NCBI RefSeq assembly: GCF_001968815.1
Contig: NZ_MIEQ01000018.1
Location: 1-64,000, forward strand
Source: Motiliproteus sp. MSK22-1
GTDB taxonomy: Bacteria > Pseudomonadota > Gammaproteobacteria > Pseudomonadales > Balneatricaceae
Length of the DNA: 64,000 nt
Reading direction: 5' to 3'
Part shown: in pieces, positions 8,014 to 18,512 of the stretch
How the letters are laid out: each line of letters starts with the position of its first letter
How positions within the stretch are numbered: position 1 is the stretch's first letter
The notes under the pieces: model-generated
Seen by the model: the letters and a program-made list of their open reading frames with translations, nothing else
Told to the model about the DNA's origin: nothing
The model's database searches: none
Position numbers and translations under genes: made by a program

Positions 8014-8592
8014 TTAAACCGGTTTTCTGGCAATTAAATAGGCCTGGTTCCTTAGTCCCCGGGATAAATCTCCGCAATCAGATTCCTGCCTGTATGCGAC
8101 AGGGATGAGATCGGCAAAAAGCGCAAAAAGCTCACCGGATTCAAGTAGGAAGTCTGGATTAGAGGGACCCGTATTGTCAGTCTTCTGTTGCGTAAACGTC
8201 TGATAAAAAATCAGTCCACCCGGTTTTAGTGCGTTACTGATAGCAGAACACAGTGTTCGTTCGAGATATGCCGAAACACAAATAACATCATAGCTTTCAG
8301 CTACGGGGGGCTCTTGATTAAGGTCGACAACACGGGCGTTTATACTCAGGTTGTTTTCCAGGGATAACTGTTGGAGCTTATTGATGGCAACTTCAGAGAG
8401 GTCCCAGGCCTCGGTGGTGAGTCCTTGTTTTGCCAGCAACAGGGCATTCCCCCCCAAACCACAGGCCAGCTCCAGGGCGCGGCCTTGTGCGGGAAGTAAA
8501 TGAAGGTTTTCTGTCAGCACTTGTGCAGGACTGTTAGGAGTGCTGCTTTTGAGATAGCGTTGGTTCCATTTGTCTACAGGTGAACTAATCAT
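8014..8592 (-). CDS. Class I SAM-dependent methyltransferase
   Basis: The 192-residue protein has a Rossmann methyltransferase core: motif I LELACGLGGNALLLAKQG, the acidic loop DLSEVAINKLQQ, motif II around DLNQEPP and YDVICVSAYLER, and a post-core NALKPGGLIFYQTF. It resembles the TehB/UbiE-like small methyltransferases; the substrate is unknown. The frame opens nine codons earlier at a GTG, but the ATG at 8592 has AAAGGA nine bases upstream and is preferred. In Pseudomonas other small genes fill this slot between glyQ and trkA. Confidence 0.8.
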   Translation of the reverse strand: MISSPVDKWNQRYLKSSTPNSPAQVLTENLHLLPAQGRALELACGLGGNALLLAKQGLTTEAWDLSEVAINKLQQLSLENNLSINARVVDLNQEPPVAESYDVICVSAYLERTLCSAISNALKPGGLIFYQTFTQQKTDNTGPSNPDFLLESGELFALFADLIPVAYRQESDCGDLSRGLRNQAYLIARKPV

Positions 8593-8779
8593 TGGAATTG
8601 TTCCTTTTAGCACAATCACTAAATTATTCTATTGAAGGACTGGTCTGCAACGATCTGTTTGGCTTTCATTCGGCTGTGCATAATTTGGATTTTGTGTGAC
8701 CCTTGATTTATGACCTTAGATCTATCGCTCTGACCACTTGCAGTAGTGACTATGATTACCGATCAATTTGTATAACCCT

Positions 8780-9253
8780 TTAACGCGTGATCTTCGCAAA
8801 AACTGCTTGAGTGATTGATGCCAAATCCGTTGCGGAAAGCTCAATCTCCAGTCCTCGGCGACCCGCGCTGACAAAGATGCTCTCAAGAGATTGAGCGCTG
8901 GCATCAATTACCATAGGCAATCGTTTTTTCTGCCCCAGGGGGGAAATTCCTCCAAGCACATAACCTGTGGCCCGTTGGGCATCCTGGCCATCAGCCATCA
9001 TGACCTTTTTAGCGCTCAGAGCAGCACCCACAGCTTTTAGATCCAGATTGTGACTGACTGGAACGATGGCAACAGCCAGCTTTTTATTATCACCATTGAG
9101 AGCCACCATCAGGGTCTTAAAGACCCGTTGTGGTTCAACCCCTAACTTATCGGCTGCTTCTTCTCCATAGGAGTTGCTCTTAGGGTCATGATCGTAACTA
9201 TGAGTTTGATAAGCAACCTTAGCTTTTTTGGCTGCATTGATAGCAGGGGTCAT
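8780..9253 (-). CDS. ybaK: Cys-tRNA(Pro) deacylase, YbaK/EbsC family
   Basis: The family hydrolyses Cys-tRNA(Pro) made in error by ProRS, a trans-editing step in translation. The 157-residue product matches YbaK from MTPAINAAKKAKVAYQ onward, with the conserved KTLMVAL, a Lys in the active-site region (PVSHNLDLKAVGAAL), the GYVLGGISPLGQKK block and FVSAGRRGLEIELS. The longer frame to 9298 adds 15 residues not typical of the family. A second YbaK-domain gene is at 56091. Confidence 0.92.
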   Translation of the reverse strand: MTPAINAAKKAKVAYQTHSYDHDPKSNSYGEEAADKLGVEPQRVFKTLMVALNGDNKKLAVAIVPVSHNLDLKAVGAALSAKKVMMADGQDAQRATGYVLGGISPLGQKKRLPMVIDASAQSLESIFVSAGRRGLEIELSATDLASITQAVFAKITR

Positions 9254-9396
9254 GATTTGAATATCTCCATATACCAAGCTCCTGGTGCGGGCAAGCAATT
9301 CCTTTATAGCCTGAAAATATAGTTTGAAAAATATTGCCTGAAAGCGAGTACCTTACCGAGTGGGCAACGGGATCACCTGAAGGTGGAATCCGAACT

Positions 9397-10845
9397 TTAA
9401 CGTTTCCAGAAGACCGGAGTGAACAGAACCAATAGGGTAAATACCTCCAGGCGGCCCAATAACATGGAAAAGCAAAGTATCCACTTGGCTGCATCTCCGA
9501 GTCCTCCATAGTGAATCGAAACCTCTCCCAGTCCGGGTCCCAGGTTATTCAGGGTTGCGCCGATAGCGGTCCAGGCGGTGACCTGATCCAATCCTGTTGA
9601 AAGCAGGGCTACCAGCATGACAACAAACACAATCAGATAGACCGAAAAAAAGCCCCAAACGGCTTCTGCTACTCGGTCAGATATGGGTCTGTTACCGACC
9701 TTAATGGGTAATACGGCATTGGGATGCATCAGTCGCTTAACTTCACGGGAGCCCTGTTTAAGAATAATCAAAACGCGTATGACTTTCATTCCACCTCCGG
9801 TTGAGCCGGCACAACCTCCAGCGAATGCCGCGATAAAGAGCAGGAAGGGTAGCATTGTGGGCCATTGGGCAAAGTCAGCCGTGGCGAAACCTGTGGTTGT
9901 AGCGATGGAAACAACTTCAAATATGGCTCTACGGAAGGTTTCCAATCCATTGTAGGTTTCGTGCAGCATCAGCACGATGGTGGTAAACAGAGTAATGCCT
10001 GCCAAAATACCGATGTAAAATTTGAACTCTGGATCGCTCCAATAATGTAACAGGGATTTCTGCCGCCAAGCGGTAAAGTGTAAAGCAAAATTGACCGCTG
10101 AAATAATCATAAAGAAGACGGCTACTGCCTCTATGACAGGATTGTCAAAGTAACCGATGCTGGCGTCATGAGTAGAAAAGCCGCCGATGGCAACGGTCGA
10201 AAAACTGTGAGAAAGTGCATCAAAAGGAGTCATCCCCGCAGCCCAGTAACCCAGTGTGCAAAGAATGGTCAATGACAGGTAGATATACCAAAGAGCTTTA
10301 GCTGTTTCTGTGATACGTGGTGTTAATTTTGAGTCTTTGACGGGCCCGGGTGTTTCCGCTCTATACAGCTGCATACCCCCGATTCCCAGCATAGGGAGAA
10401 TGGCAACCGCCAGTACGATAATTCCCATACCGCCAAACCACTGTAACTGCTGGCGATAGTAGAGAATGGATTGAGGTAACGAATCTATGCCGGTTATTAC
10501 TGTTGCACCGGTGGTGGTCAGGCCGGAAAGGGATTCAAACACTGCATCGACAATCGATAGATCTGGTGTCTCGGCCAGTATCAGAGGGATTGAGCCGAAA
10601 AGTCCGAGTACGGTCCAGAACAGAACCGTTATCAGAAATCCATCTCGAGTCCGTAGATCTTGTCTGACGCGATAAACAGGAGCCCACATGACAAAGCCGG
10701 TCAGCAAGGTAATGATGAAAGCGATAACAAAAGGGAATGAAGCACCATCCTCAAAGAGGTAGGAGACGACAATAGGAGGAACCATACTGAAGCTGAAGAG
10801 CATCAGCAGGATTCCCAGAATTCTTAGAATGACACGAAAGTGCAT
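9397..10845 (-). CDS. trkH: Trk potassium uptake system membrane subunit
   Basis: TrkH/TrkG is the K+-conducting subunit, working with the NAD/ATP-binding gate protein TrkA. The 482-residue protein has the four-fold M1-P-M2 repeats with selectivity-filter-like turns (LTTTGATVI, STVAIGGFSTHD, ATTTGFATADF, NNLGPGLGEVS). It ends 19 bp after trkA on the same strand, so the two form one transcript with rsmB and fmt. The length fits TrkH. Confidence 0.96.
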   Translation of the reverse strand: MHFRVILRILGILLMLFSFSMVPPIVVSYLFEDGASFPFVIAFIITLLTGFVMWAPVYRVRQDLRTRDGFLITVLFWTVLGLFGSIPLILAETPDLSIVDAVFESLSGLTTTGATVITGIDSLPQSILYYRQQLQWFGGMGIIVLAVAILPMLGIGGMQLYRAETPGPVKDSKLTPRITETAKALWYIYLSLTILCTLGYWAAGMTPFDALSHSFSTVAIGGFSTHDASIGYFDNPVIEAVAVFFMIISAVNFALHFTAWRQKSLLHYWSDPEFKFYIGILAGITLFTTIVLMLHETYNGLETFRRAIFEVVSIATTTGFATADFAQWPTMLPFLLFIAAFAGGCAGSTGGGMKVIRVLIILKQGSREVKRLMHPNAVLPIKVGNRPISDRVAEAVWGFFSVYLIVFVVMLVALLSTGLDQVTAWTAIGATLNNLGPGLGEVSIHYGGLGDAAKWILCFSMLLGRLEVFTLLVLFTPVFWKR

Positions 10846-10864
10846 ATCAAGCTGGCTCCAATCC

Positions 10865-12241
10865 CTAGAAGAATGTCAGGCCGACCTGGAACAGGCGCTC
10901 GACATCCGGGATACGTCGTTTGTCGATCAAAAACAAGATTACGTGGTCATCGTTTTCAACGACAACATCATCATGGGCGATTAGTACTTCATCGTTACGC
11001 ACAATAGCACCGATAGTCGTTCCAGGGGGGAGGTCGATATCCTCGATGGCCCGCCCGACAACTTTGGAAGATCGCTGATCTCCATGGGCTATCGCTTCCA
11101 TTGCTTCTGCCGCGCCTCGTCGTAGAGAGTGAACATTTACAACATCCCCTCGACGGACGTGGGTTAACAGACTACCTATAGTGTCCTGCTGTGGTGAAAT
11201 GGCAATATCAATCACCCCCCCTTGCACCAGGTCTACGTATGCCGGATTATTGATTAGTGTCATTACCGTTCTGGCCCCGAGTCGTTTTGCCAACATGGAG
11301 GCCATGATGTTGGCCTCATCGTCGTTGGTTAGTGCGCAAAAAACATCGGTACTTTCGATGTTCTCTTCTAGCAGCAGCTCCTGATCTGAGGCACTGCCCT
11401 GAAGTACAATGGTACGATTCAGTTCGTTGGCCAAAAGATTGCAGCGACGAATATTCCGCTCGATCAGCTTAACCTGGTAGTTATCCTCGGTACTACGGGC
11501 CAAGCTTGCTCCGATATTCCCGCCCCCTGCAATGATAATCCGCTTATAGGGGGTCTCCAGTCGTCTCAGCTCGCTCATGACTGATCGAATGTCTTTTCGG
11601 GCGGCGATAAAGAACACTTCGTCATCAGCTTCGATCAGGGTATCGCCTTGAGGAATTATTGGGCTTCCTCGCCGAAATATAGCGGCCACCCGGGTGTCTA
11701 CAGCAGGCATATGAGAGCGTAAGTAAGATATTTCGTGTCCGACCAGGGGGCCACCGTAATAGGCTTTCACTGCAACCAGTTGCGCCTTTCCTTCGGCAAA
11801 ATCCAATACTTGAAGAGCTCCCGGATGCTGTATCAGGCGCTTAATGTTGCGAGTGACCAGCTGCTCTGGACTGATCAATACATTAATCGGAATGGCTTTG
11901 TCAGTAAATAATGCATCTTTCTTGGTCAGATAGTCATGGCTCCGAACCCGCCCAATGCGTGTGGGTGTGTGGTAGAGACTAAAAGCGATTTGGCAAGCAA
12001 CCATGTTTTCTGCGTCGCTGTTGGTCACTGCTATCAACATATCGGCATCTTCTGCGCCAGCTTGCTCCAGCACGGTGGGAGAAGAACCCTGTCCCTGAAC
12101 GGTACGGATATCCAAGCGATCCTGGAGCTCTCGCAGGCGAGACAGGTCAGTATCGACAATGGTGATATCGTTGGATTCACTGGCAAGATTTTCCGCTAAA
12201 GTCGCGCCGACTTGACCCGCACCGAGTATGATGATTTTCAT
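10865..12241 (-). CDS. trkA: Trk potassium transporter regulatory subunit
   Basis: TrkA is the peripheral cytoplasmic gating ring of the K+ transporter. The 458-residue protein has two RCK modules, each with a dinucleotide-binding start ([19 protein letters not shown] at residue 1; [17 protein letters not shown] near 233) and a TrkA_C domain. It lies 10 bp downstream of rsmB and 19 bp upstream of trkH in an operon order also found in Pseudomonas (PA0016 region). Confidence 0.97.
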   Translation of the reverse strand: MKIIILGAGQVGATLAENLASESNDITIVDTDLSRLRELQDRLDIRTVQGQGSSPTVLEQAGAEDADMLIAVTNSDAENMVACQIAFSLYHTPTRIGRVRSHDYLTKKDALFTDKAIPINVLISPEQLVTRNIKRLIQHPGALQVLDFAEGKAQLVAVKAYYGGPLVGHEISYLRSHMPAVDTRVAAIFRRGSPIIPQGDTLIEADDEVFFIAARKDIRSVMSELRRLETPYKRIIIAGGGNIGASLARSTEDNYQVKLIERNIRRCNLLANELNRTIVLQGSASDQELLLEENIESTDVFCALTNDDEANIMASMLAKRLGARTVMTLINNPAYVDLVQGGVIDIAISPQQDTIGSLLTHVRRGDVVNVHSLRRGAAEAMEAIAHGDQRSSKVVGRAIEDIDLPPGTTIGAIVRNDEVLIAHDDVVVENDDHVILFLIDKRRIPDVERLFQVGLTFF

Positions 12242-12251
12242 AGTTCTGGGA

Positions 12252-13562
12252 TTATCCCTTTTTATCGATCACGGCGTAGTAAAAGCCGTCATGGCTGTTT
12301 TCTTGTGGGAACAGTTGCCGTCCTGCAGAACGTTCAATGCCCCAGTCAGCCTTAACCCTGAATTCAACGGCCTCGGGATGAGTATCCAAAAACTGTTTGA
12401 TAACCGCTTCATTCTCGTCTGGAAGCACGGAGCATGTGGCATAGACGAGCCTTCCATCGCTGCCCAGCATTGACCAAAGGTTCTCCAGAATGTTGAGTTG
12501 TAGCGCTGACAGATTGCCTATATCACTGTTTTTCCTTAATGATTTGATATCAGGGTTACGTCGAATCACACCTGTAGCTGAGCAGGGTGCATCCAGTAAA
12601 ATCCGATCAAACGGTTGGCCATCCCACCATGAGGATTCCGCTGCATCAGCTGTCTTGAGCTCACAGTTCAAGCCTATTCGCTGCAGATTTTCTTCAATTC
12701 GAATTAATCGATCAGGGCTTACATCCAATGCCAGACAGTGGTCGAGATTTGTTTCAGATTCAAGGATATGGCCGGTTTTTCCGCCAGGAGCCGCGCAGGC
12801 ATCAAGGACCCGTTGCTGTGGCTGAAGATCGAGTAAACCGGCTGCTAATTGAGCAGCCTCATCCTGAACGCTGATCAGTCCCTGGGAAAAGCCGGGAAGT
12901 TGGTCAACGTCAACGGGGTTATCCAGAATGATGGCGGTGGCAGCGAACTGACCGAAGTGGTGAGGTATACCCTCCGCCTTCAATCGTTCAGAATAATCCG
13001 GCCGACTGATTGCGCTTAGATTGACACGGAGAGTCATTGGAGCCTGATTATTATTTTGCTCCAGTACCTGAGACCAATGGTCGGGCCAGGCATTTTTTAT
13101 CCGCTTGATTAACCACTGAGGGTGAGCATAGCTGTAGATCGGGTTCTGCTGTAATGTCTGTTGTAGTTCCGGTTGGCGTTGAAAATTTCGTAGAACAGCG
13201 TTGACCAACCCTTTTGCCCATGGCTTTTTCTTGAGTTTTACCGCTGCCTGTACTGTTTCACTGATCGCGGCATGGGCAGGAACCCGGCTATGGAGCAGCT
13301 GATACAGGCCCATTAGAATCAGTGCCTGTACATCCTGATCTTTTGGCTTCAGGGGTTTAGCCAACAGCCGCTGAGCGATCAGCTCAAGCTGGGGTAAATA
13401 TCGGAGGGTTCCATAACAGAGTTGCTGCAATAAAGGCCGTTCATTAGCCGGAGTGTTTGTTATCGCGACCGGAAGCAAAGTAGAAAGTGAGGCTTCACGT
13501 TTGAGAATTGAAGCCAGTACTCTGGATGCCTGAACCCGAACACTCAGTATTTGGAGACTCAT
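12252..13562 (-). CDS. rsmB: 16S rRNA m5C967 methyltransferase
   Basis: RsmB (Sun/Fmu) methylates C967 of 16S rRNA using SAM. The 436-residue protein has an N-terminal NusB-like RNA-binding domain (residues about 1-140) and the C-terminal RsmB/NOP methyltransferase with [15 protein letters not shown] (SAM site) and the two catalytic-cysteine motifs [15 protein letters not shown] and [12 protein letters not shown]. It sits 8 bp after fmt in the conserved fmt-rsmB-trkA order. Confidence 0.97.
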   Translation of the reverse strand: MSLQILSVRVQASRVLASILKREASLSTLLPVAITNTPANERPLLQQLCYGTLRYLPQLELIAQRLLAKPLKPKDQDVQALILMGLYQLLHSRVPAHAAISETVQAAVKLKKKPWAKGLVNAVLRNFQRQPELQQTLQQNPIYSYAHPQWLIKRIKNAWPDHWSQVLEQNNNQAPMTLRVNLSAISRPDYSERLKAEGIPHHFGQFAATAIILDNPVDVDQLPGFSQGLISVQDEAAQLAAGLLDLQPQQRVLDACAAPGGKTGHILESETNLDHCLALDVSPDRLIRIEENLQRIGLNCELKTADAAESSWWDGQPFDRILLDAPCSATGVIRRNPDIKSLRKNSDIGNLSALQLNILENLWSMLGSDGRLVYATCSVLPDENEAVIKQFLDTHPEAVEFRVKADWGIERSAGRQLFPQENSHDGFYYAVIDKKG

Positions 13563-13570
13563 AGTCAGGT

Positions 13571-14566
13571 TTACGCCTCTATATCAAAACGATTGCCGGG
13601 ACGAAACAAATCTTGTCTGGCATTGAGCAGGTCGGCAATAAAGAGTTGTTTTTTCCCTGGCAGCTGTAAACTGGTGACTGCGATAATACCATTTCCGGTA
13701 GCGACGCTGAGGCCGTCATTGTCGGCAGATATGATTGTTCCTGGTCGTTGATCCGTTTGCCCTTCAAGCAGGTGAGCTTGCCAGATTCTTATTCGTTCGC
13801 CATTAAGCTGGCTGTAGGTAACTGGCCAGGGATTGAGTCCTCGAATTTGTCGGTCAAGTTTCTCAGCCGATAGAGTCCAGTTTATTTGACCTTCAGCTTT
13901 GAGTAACTTTGAGGCGTAACAGGCAAGGTTTTCATCCTGGGCTTCAGCGGTTATTGTGCCCGATTGAATTTTTCCAAGAGCTTCTAACAGCGCTGTTGCT
14001 CCAATTTCTGCCAGACGGTCGTGAAGTGTTCCTGAGCTGTCCTCAGCGGTTATCGGACAAGTCCTCTTGAGCAGCATGTCACCGGTATCCAGGCCTTTAT
14101 CCATCTGCATGATGGTAATGCCTGTTTCTGTGTCACCGGCAATCAAAGAACGATGGATGGGGGCGGCACCTCGCCAGCGGGGAAGCAGGGAAGCATGGAC
14201 ATTGATACAGCCCAACCGTGGAGTATTTAAAATTGTCTCCGGAAGTAATAATCCATAGGCGGCGACAACCATGATATCGGCATTTAACTGAGCCAGTTTT
14301 TTCTGTTCTTCGTCAGGTTTTAAGCTGAGAGGCTGACATACATTAATACCAGATCGAACAGCTAACTCTTTTACCGGGCTTGCTGTCAGTTTCTTGCCGC
14401 GACCGGCAGGGCGGTCAGGCTGAGTATACACTGCCACAACTTCATGCTCACTGCCAATAAGGGCCTCCAGGCTGGCTGCAGCAAACTCAGGAGTACCGGC
14501 GAAAACTATACGAAGAGGATCGACGGGCTGTTCTTTTGACAGGGATTCGGATTCTGTTGTAGGCAT
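13571..14566 (-). CDS. fmt: Methionyl-tRNA formyltransferase
   Basis: Fmt formylates initiator Met-tRNA using 10-formyl-THF. The 331-residue protein has the formyltransferase core ([56 protein letters not shown]) and the C-terminal OB-like tRNA-binding domain. It begins with about 17 extra residues ([13 protein letters not shown]) before the usual start, but no alternative ATG is present. It is downstream of def with 140 bp between them, including a terminator-like hairpin. Confidence 0.97.
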   Translation of the reverse strand: MPTTESESLSKEQPVDPLRIVFAGTPEFAAASLEALIGSEHEVVAVYTQPDRPAGRGKKLTASPVKELAVRSGINVCQPLSLKPDEEQKKLAQLNADIMVVAAYGLLLPETILNTPRLGCINVHASLLPRWRGAAPIHRSLIAGDTETGITIMQMDKGLDTGDMLLKRTCPITAEDSSGTLHDRLAEIGATALLEALGKIQSGTITAEAQDENLACYASKLLKAEGQINWTLSAEKLDRQIRGLNPWPVTYSQLNGERIRIWQAHLLEGQTDQRPGTIISADNDGLSVATGNGIIAVTSLQLPGKKQLFIADLLNARQDLFRPGNRFDIEA

Positions 14567-14590
14567 TATAGGTAACGGTTCCGTTTATCT

Positions 14591-14624
14591 AAAAAAAGCA
14601 GGATTGTAAAAACAAACCTGCTTT
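14591..14624 (-). terminator. Terminator-like hairpin between def and fmt
   Basis: AAAGCAGG/CCTGCTTT form a stem around a 14-nt loop; on the minus strand it is followed by T residues. It lies downstream of def and upstream of fmt, so def may be transcribed partly apart from the fmt-rsmB-trkA-trkH unit. Confidence 0.7.
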
Positions 14625-14706
14625 CTGTAGGAGCTGTTCGGAGTATGACGGTTTCTTGTTGTATGACAACGTTAAGAGTGTTGTCAGGATGAAAAAATGA
14701 TCGCTG

Positions 14707-15219
14707 TTAGGCGTGTGCTTCCCGACGGTGTTTCTTTTCCAACTTGGAGCGAATTCGATTTCGCTTCAGTGTGGATAAGTAATCAACAAACAGTTTTCCC
14801 TCCAGGTGATCAATTTCATGTTGGATGCAGACAGCGAGCAGGCCTGTTGCCTCCAGTTCATAAGGCTCACCATTACGGTCAAGTGCGCGTAATAATATAT
14901 GATTGGCCCGTTCTACAGTTTCATAGTATTCAGGAACAGAGAGGCAGCCTTCTTGGGATTCTTCTCGTTCGTCATCCAGAATGTCGTATTCGGGGTTGAT
15001 GAGGACCATAGGTTCGTTCTTGTCTTCAGACAGATCGATGACCACTACCCTTTTATGAACATTAATCTGTGTTGCAGCCAGCCCAATACCAGGGGCATCG
15101 TACATGGTTTCAAACATATCATCGATTAATTGCGTTATTTCGCCATCAACTTCAGTGACAGGCGTAGCCTTAGTGCGAAGTCGTGGATCGGGAAATTCAA
15201 GTATGTTTAACAAAGCCAT
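14707..15219 (-). CDS. def: Peptide deformylase
   Basis: Def removes the formyl group from nascent proteins and is a metallo-enzyme. The 170-residue protein shows all three catalytic motifs: GIGLAATQ (motif 1), EGCLS (motif 2, Cys metal ligand) and HEIDH (motif 3, two His ligands and Glu). It is the first gene of the minus-strand block and is divergent from the LysM gene across 185 bp. Confidence 0.98.
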   Translation of the reverse strand: MALLNILEFPDPRLRTKATPVTEVDGEITQLIDDMFETMYDAPGIGLAATQINVHKRVVVIDLSEDKNEPMVLINPEYDILDDEREESQEGCLSVPEYYETVERANHILLRALDRNGEPYELEATGLLAVCIQHEIDHLEGKLFVDYLSTLKRNRIRSKLEKKHRREAHA

Positions 15220-15404
15220 AAGTAAAACAACACGTTATATAAAGAATAAAGGGCGTTTGCGTTGCGAAATCCAACGATAAGCCTATTATACTGTTTACAA
15301 GACCACATTCCATAGTAAGAATAAGGCAGTAATACGGGCTCTGGCCATATTCTTATAGACTGTTCCGGTACGCTTCTCTGATAAATGCTGAAAGGGATTT
15401 ACGA

Positions 15405-16430
15405 ATGAAAAAGCTCCTGATTGGATTTATCCTTTTACTGACAGGACCTTTGATGATCAGCCAACTGGCTGCTGATGAGATCCAATTGGTTGACAATCAT
15501 CCTGATCGTCACGTGGTGGTGAAGGGTGATACGCTTTGGGATATTTCTGCCACCTTTTTGAAAAGTCCATGGCTCTGGCCAAAAGTGTGGTCAGTTAACC
15601 CGCAAATTGATAATCCGCATTTGATTTACCCGGGTGATGTTGTTTATCTGGTGTATGTAAATGGGGTTCCCCAGCTACGCCTTGACCGTAGCGGGAAGCT
15701 TAGTCCGCAGATTAGACGCTCTCCACTGGAGCAGGCCATCCGGGCCATTCCTCTGCAGGATGTTAAAAGTTTTCTTTCAGATAATCTGGTCCTTTCTGCT
15801 GACGAGCTGCAAGCTGCGCCTTACGTATTAGGAGGAGCAAATTCTGCCATCATTGCAGGTGCAGGCGATCGGGTTTATGCCCGGGGTACTGTAGAACAAA
15901 ATGATCAGAACTTTTTTGGAGTTTATCGACCTGCACGGGTTTATATTGATCCAGATACCGAAGAAGTACTGGGTTATGAGTCCAAGGCTATCGGTGGTGG
16001 TTACCTGGTCTCAACCAAGAAAGATATTCTTACTTTGGATTTGAAGCGAACTCATGAAGAGGTTCGGGTCAAGGATCGAGTTCTACCCACTCCGGAAACG
16101 GTGATTCAGTCAGTGTTTTACCCCAGTGCTCCTGACAAAGATGTGTCTGGTAAGATTATGTCGGTGTTGAAAGGGGTTACCCAGATTGGTCAATTTGACG
16201 TAGTTGCCATTAACCTTGGTGATCGGGAGGGGATGAAGCCCGGACATGTTCTTCATGTATTCAAGAAGGGCGAGATCGTGAAGGATCCGGTGACAGGGGA
16301 GCTGCTAACCTTGCCGTCAGAGTTGGGCGGTACCGTTATGGTGTTTAAGGTTTTCGATAAGGTGAGTTATGCACTGGTCATGAAAGCAGAGAATGTGCTT
16401 TCTGTGCTTGATGAGGTCCATACTCCATAG
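15405..16430 (+). CDS. LysM-domain secreted protein
   Basis: The 341-residue protein has a signal peptide (MKKLLIGFILLLTGPLMISQLAADE) and one LysM domain at about residues 33-85 (HVVVKGDTLWDISATFLKSP ... IYPGDVVYLVYV), which should bind peptidoglycan in the periplasm. The rest resembles the conserved C-terminal part of the PA0020-type proteins encoded between def and dprA in Pseudomonas. Its exact role is unknown; the conserved position and domain suggest an envelope function. Confidence 0.88.
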   Translation: MKKLLIGFILLLTGPLMISQLAADEIQLVDNHPDRHVVVKGDTLWDISATFLKSPWLWPKVWSVNPQIDNPHLIYPGDVVYLVYVNGVPQLRLDRSGKLSPQIRRSPLEQAIRAIPLQDVKSFLSDNLVLSADELQAAPYVLGGANSAIIAGAGDRVYARGTVEQNDQNFFGVYRPARVYIDPDTEEVLGYESKAIGGGYLVSTKKDILTLDLKRTHEEVRVKDRVLPTPETVIQSVFYPSAPDKDVSGKIMSVLKGVTQIGQFDVVAINLGDREGMKPGHVLHVFKKGEIVKDPVTGELLTLPSELGGTVMVFKVFDKVSYALVMKAENVLSVLDEVHTP

Positions 16431-16554
16431 TAATGTTTCACGTAGGTTTGCTTGACAGGGAAGGTGAGCGTAACTGCAAGGTCTCATAACCCGGCAAGCA
16501 TTTCTTTTGTTTGATAGACGACTGCTTTCAATTATTTAAGATCAAGGATGATCT

Positions 16555-17679
16555 ATGCACTCTCATCTCAAATCCTGGCTTCTGCTAAGTTTTTTACCTG
16601 GGTTGGGTCCCAGCTCATTGAATCGCTTGCGCATAGAATTTGGCAGCGCCACGTCCATTCTTGATCAACAGTCAAAGGAACTGGCTGCTTATGGAGTACG
16701 CCAGAATAGCCTTCGAGTGCTGAATGAGTGGCGAAAGTGTCCAGTTGAACACTTTCTTTCTGACAAACTTGAGCAAGCGGAAGCCTGGGCAGAGCTTGCC
16801 GGGCACCACCTTATCTCTATTGAATGTCCGGGATATCCCTGTTTATTAAAAGAGATCCATGACCCGCCGCCTGTGTTGTATTTACGCGGAGATCCTGAAG
16901 TCCTTCAGCAACATCAGGTGGCGATTGTGGGAAGTCGGAATGCGTCTATCAGTGGTTGTGAAAATGCATACGGATTCGCTAAACAGCTATCATTGAATGG
17001 CTGGGTGCCTACCAGCGGTCTTGCGATTGGTATTGATGGGCAGGCACATCTAGGGGCATTGGATGGACTGGGGCTTACTATAGCCGTCATGGCTACCGGG
17101 GTTGATTCGGTCTATCCTCGCAGGCACTGCTCTCTGGCTGAGCGTATTATTGCCGGGGGAGGGGCTGTTCTTTCTGAATTCCCGCTGGGGACTGCTCCTC
17201 GTGCGCAACTGTTTCCGCGACGGAACCGGATTATAAGTGGTTTAAGCATGGCAACGCTGGTGGTAGAGGCTTCTCCAAACAGTGGCTCGCTAATTACTGC
17301 GAAACAGGCACTGAACCAAGGCCGAGAAGTTTTTGCCATTCCTGGATCAATTCATAGTCCCATGAGTAAAGGCTGTCATGAACTAATACGTCAGGGAGCT
17401 AAGCTGGTAGAACAGGTCGATCATATTTTTGAAGAGCTGGGACCGCAAATCAGTTTACCAATAGAGTCATGCAGCCAAACAGGAGGAGAGACAGATAGTT
17501 TATTGTCGTCGTTAACTCCATTTGAAAAACGACTGGTCAGTTTTACTGGCTTTGAGCCAACGTCTGTCGATCAGCTGGTACAGCGATCGGGTCACAGCGC
17601 TGAGGAAGTGATCTCCAGGATGTTAGAACTTGAACTGAAAGGGCTGGTCAGGTCAGTGCCTGGCGGGTATCAGCGTTAA
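16555..17679 (+). CDS. dprA: DNA-processing protein DprA (Smf)
   Basis: DprA binds incoming single-stranded DNA and loads RecA during natural transformation. The 374-residue protein has an N-terminal SAM-like helical region, the Rossmann-like DprA core starting at VAIVGSRNASISG, with the conserved SGLAIGIDGQAHLGAL, GVDSVYPRRH and EFPLGTAPR..FPRRNRIISGLS blocks, and a C-terminal winged-helix (DQLVQRSGHSAEEVISRMLELELKG). AAGGA precedes the ATG. It follows the LysM gene in the conserved order. Confidence 0.96.
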   Translation: MHSHLKSWLLLSFLPGLGPSSLNRLRIEFGSATSILDQQSKELAAYGVRQNSLRVLNEWRKCPVEHFLSDKLEQAEAWAELAGHHLISIECPGYPCLLKEIHDPPPVLYLRGDPEVLQQHQVAIVGSRNASISGCENAYGFAKQLSLNGWVPTSGLAIGIDGQAHLGALDGLGLTIAVMATGVDSVYPRRHCSLAERIIAGGGAVLSEFPLGTAPRAQLFPRRNRIISGLSMATLVVEASPNSGSLITAKQALNQGREVFAIPGSIHSPMSKGCHELIRQGAKLVEQVDHIFEELGPQISLPIESCSQTGGETDSLLSSLTPFEKRLVSFTGFEPTSVDQLVQRSGHSAEEVISRMLELELKGLVRSVPGGYQR

Positions 17680-17892
17680 GTTGTTATTAATTGGTGGCTT
17701 AGGTACTGCTTGTAATCCATAGCTGGCCTCATTTACAGCTAATTATATATCTAAAGAATATAGGGCTATTGCTGATAGTTTGTGGCTAGTCTATCTCAGC
17801 ACTTGAAAGCCGCTTTGTACTCAGGTAGGTTTGCCGGATCTGTTGGCGGAGTGGTTTTTGGAAAAGTATTCTTCTTATAGTTTTAGATCTAT

Positions 17893-17940
17893 AAGGCCCT
17901 CTCTCAGTAAGATCTTTAGAGTAGGCCCATCAAGGGCCTT
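17893..17940 (+). promoter_or_regulatory. Leader hairpin upstream of purE
   Basis: AAGGCCCT and AGGGCCTT form an 8-bp stem over a 32-nt loop that holds a second short pairing (CTCT/AGAG), with a T-run from about 17951, all just before purE. The arrangement looks like a terminator or attenuator in the purE leader. It does not show a recognised purine riboswitch core. No gene is seen in 17680-17973. Confidence 0.4.
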
Positions 17941-17973
17941 TTAAGTAAGATTTTTTTAATTAGAGTAATGCTC

Positions 17974-18480
17974 ATGTCTAACTCCTTTGTCGCAATTCTT
18001 ATGGGTTCGGATTCTGATCTTCCCGTTATGGAAGCATCAATGGATGTCCTCAAGTCTTTGAATGTACCTTTTGAAGTGAAAATTTCTTCAGCGCATCGCA
18101 CTCCTGTTGCTACCCACGACTATGTCGTGGATGCTGATCAGCGTGGCTGCGTGGCGTTTATTTGTGCTGCTGGTATGGCTGCTCACTTAGCCGGTGCGGT
18201 TGCTGCAAATACCCTTAAGCCTGTGATCGGCGTACCGATCAACTCTTCTTTAGACGGCTTGGATGCTCTGTTATCTACTGTACAGATGCCTGGTGGTATC
18301 CCGGTTGCTACAGTTGCTATTGGTAAGGCAGGAGCAAAAAATGCAGCCTATCTGGCAGCCCAGATTCTGGCTACTAAGGATGAACAGCTGGCCCAGCGTC
18401 TGTTGGCAGAACGCCAGGAAAATACCAAAGCGGTATTGGCTAAAGACAAAGCGCTACAAGAAAGACTGGCAAATAGCTAA
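17974..18480 (+). CDS. purE: N5-carboxyaminoimidazole ribonucleotide mutase (class I PurE)
   Basis: PurE converts N5-CAIR to CAIR in de novo purine synthesis. The 168-residue protein has the class I signature [28 protein letters not shown] and [35 protein letters not shown]. An ATG six bases upstream (17968) is in frame; I prefer 17974 because it gives the usual short N-terminus. The partner purK is not adjacent, which is unusual since purE and purK are often together. Confidence 0.96.
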   Translation: MSNSFVAILMGSDSDLPVMEASMDVLKSLNVPFEVKISSAHRTPVATHDYVVDADQRGCVAFICAAGMAAHLAGAVAANTLKPVIGVPINSSLDGLDALLSTVQMPGGIPVATVAIGKAGAKNAAYLAAQILATKDEQLAQRLLAERQENTKAVLAKDKALQERLANS

Positions 18481-18512
18481 GTGCTGATTAATCAGAGCTA
18501 GTTTCCTGAAGC

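Noticed and set aside
16434-16449. TGTTTCACGTAGGTTT, parS-like start after the LysM gene
   Set aside because: Only the left ten bases match; the right half diverges, so the site lacks palindromic symmetry and is probably chance or a decayed site.
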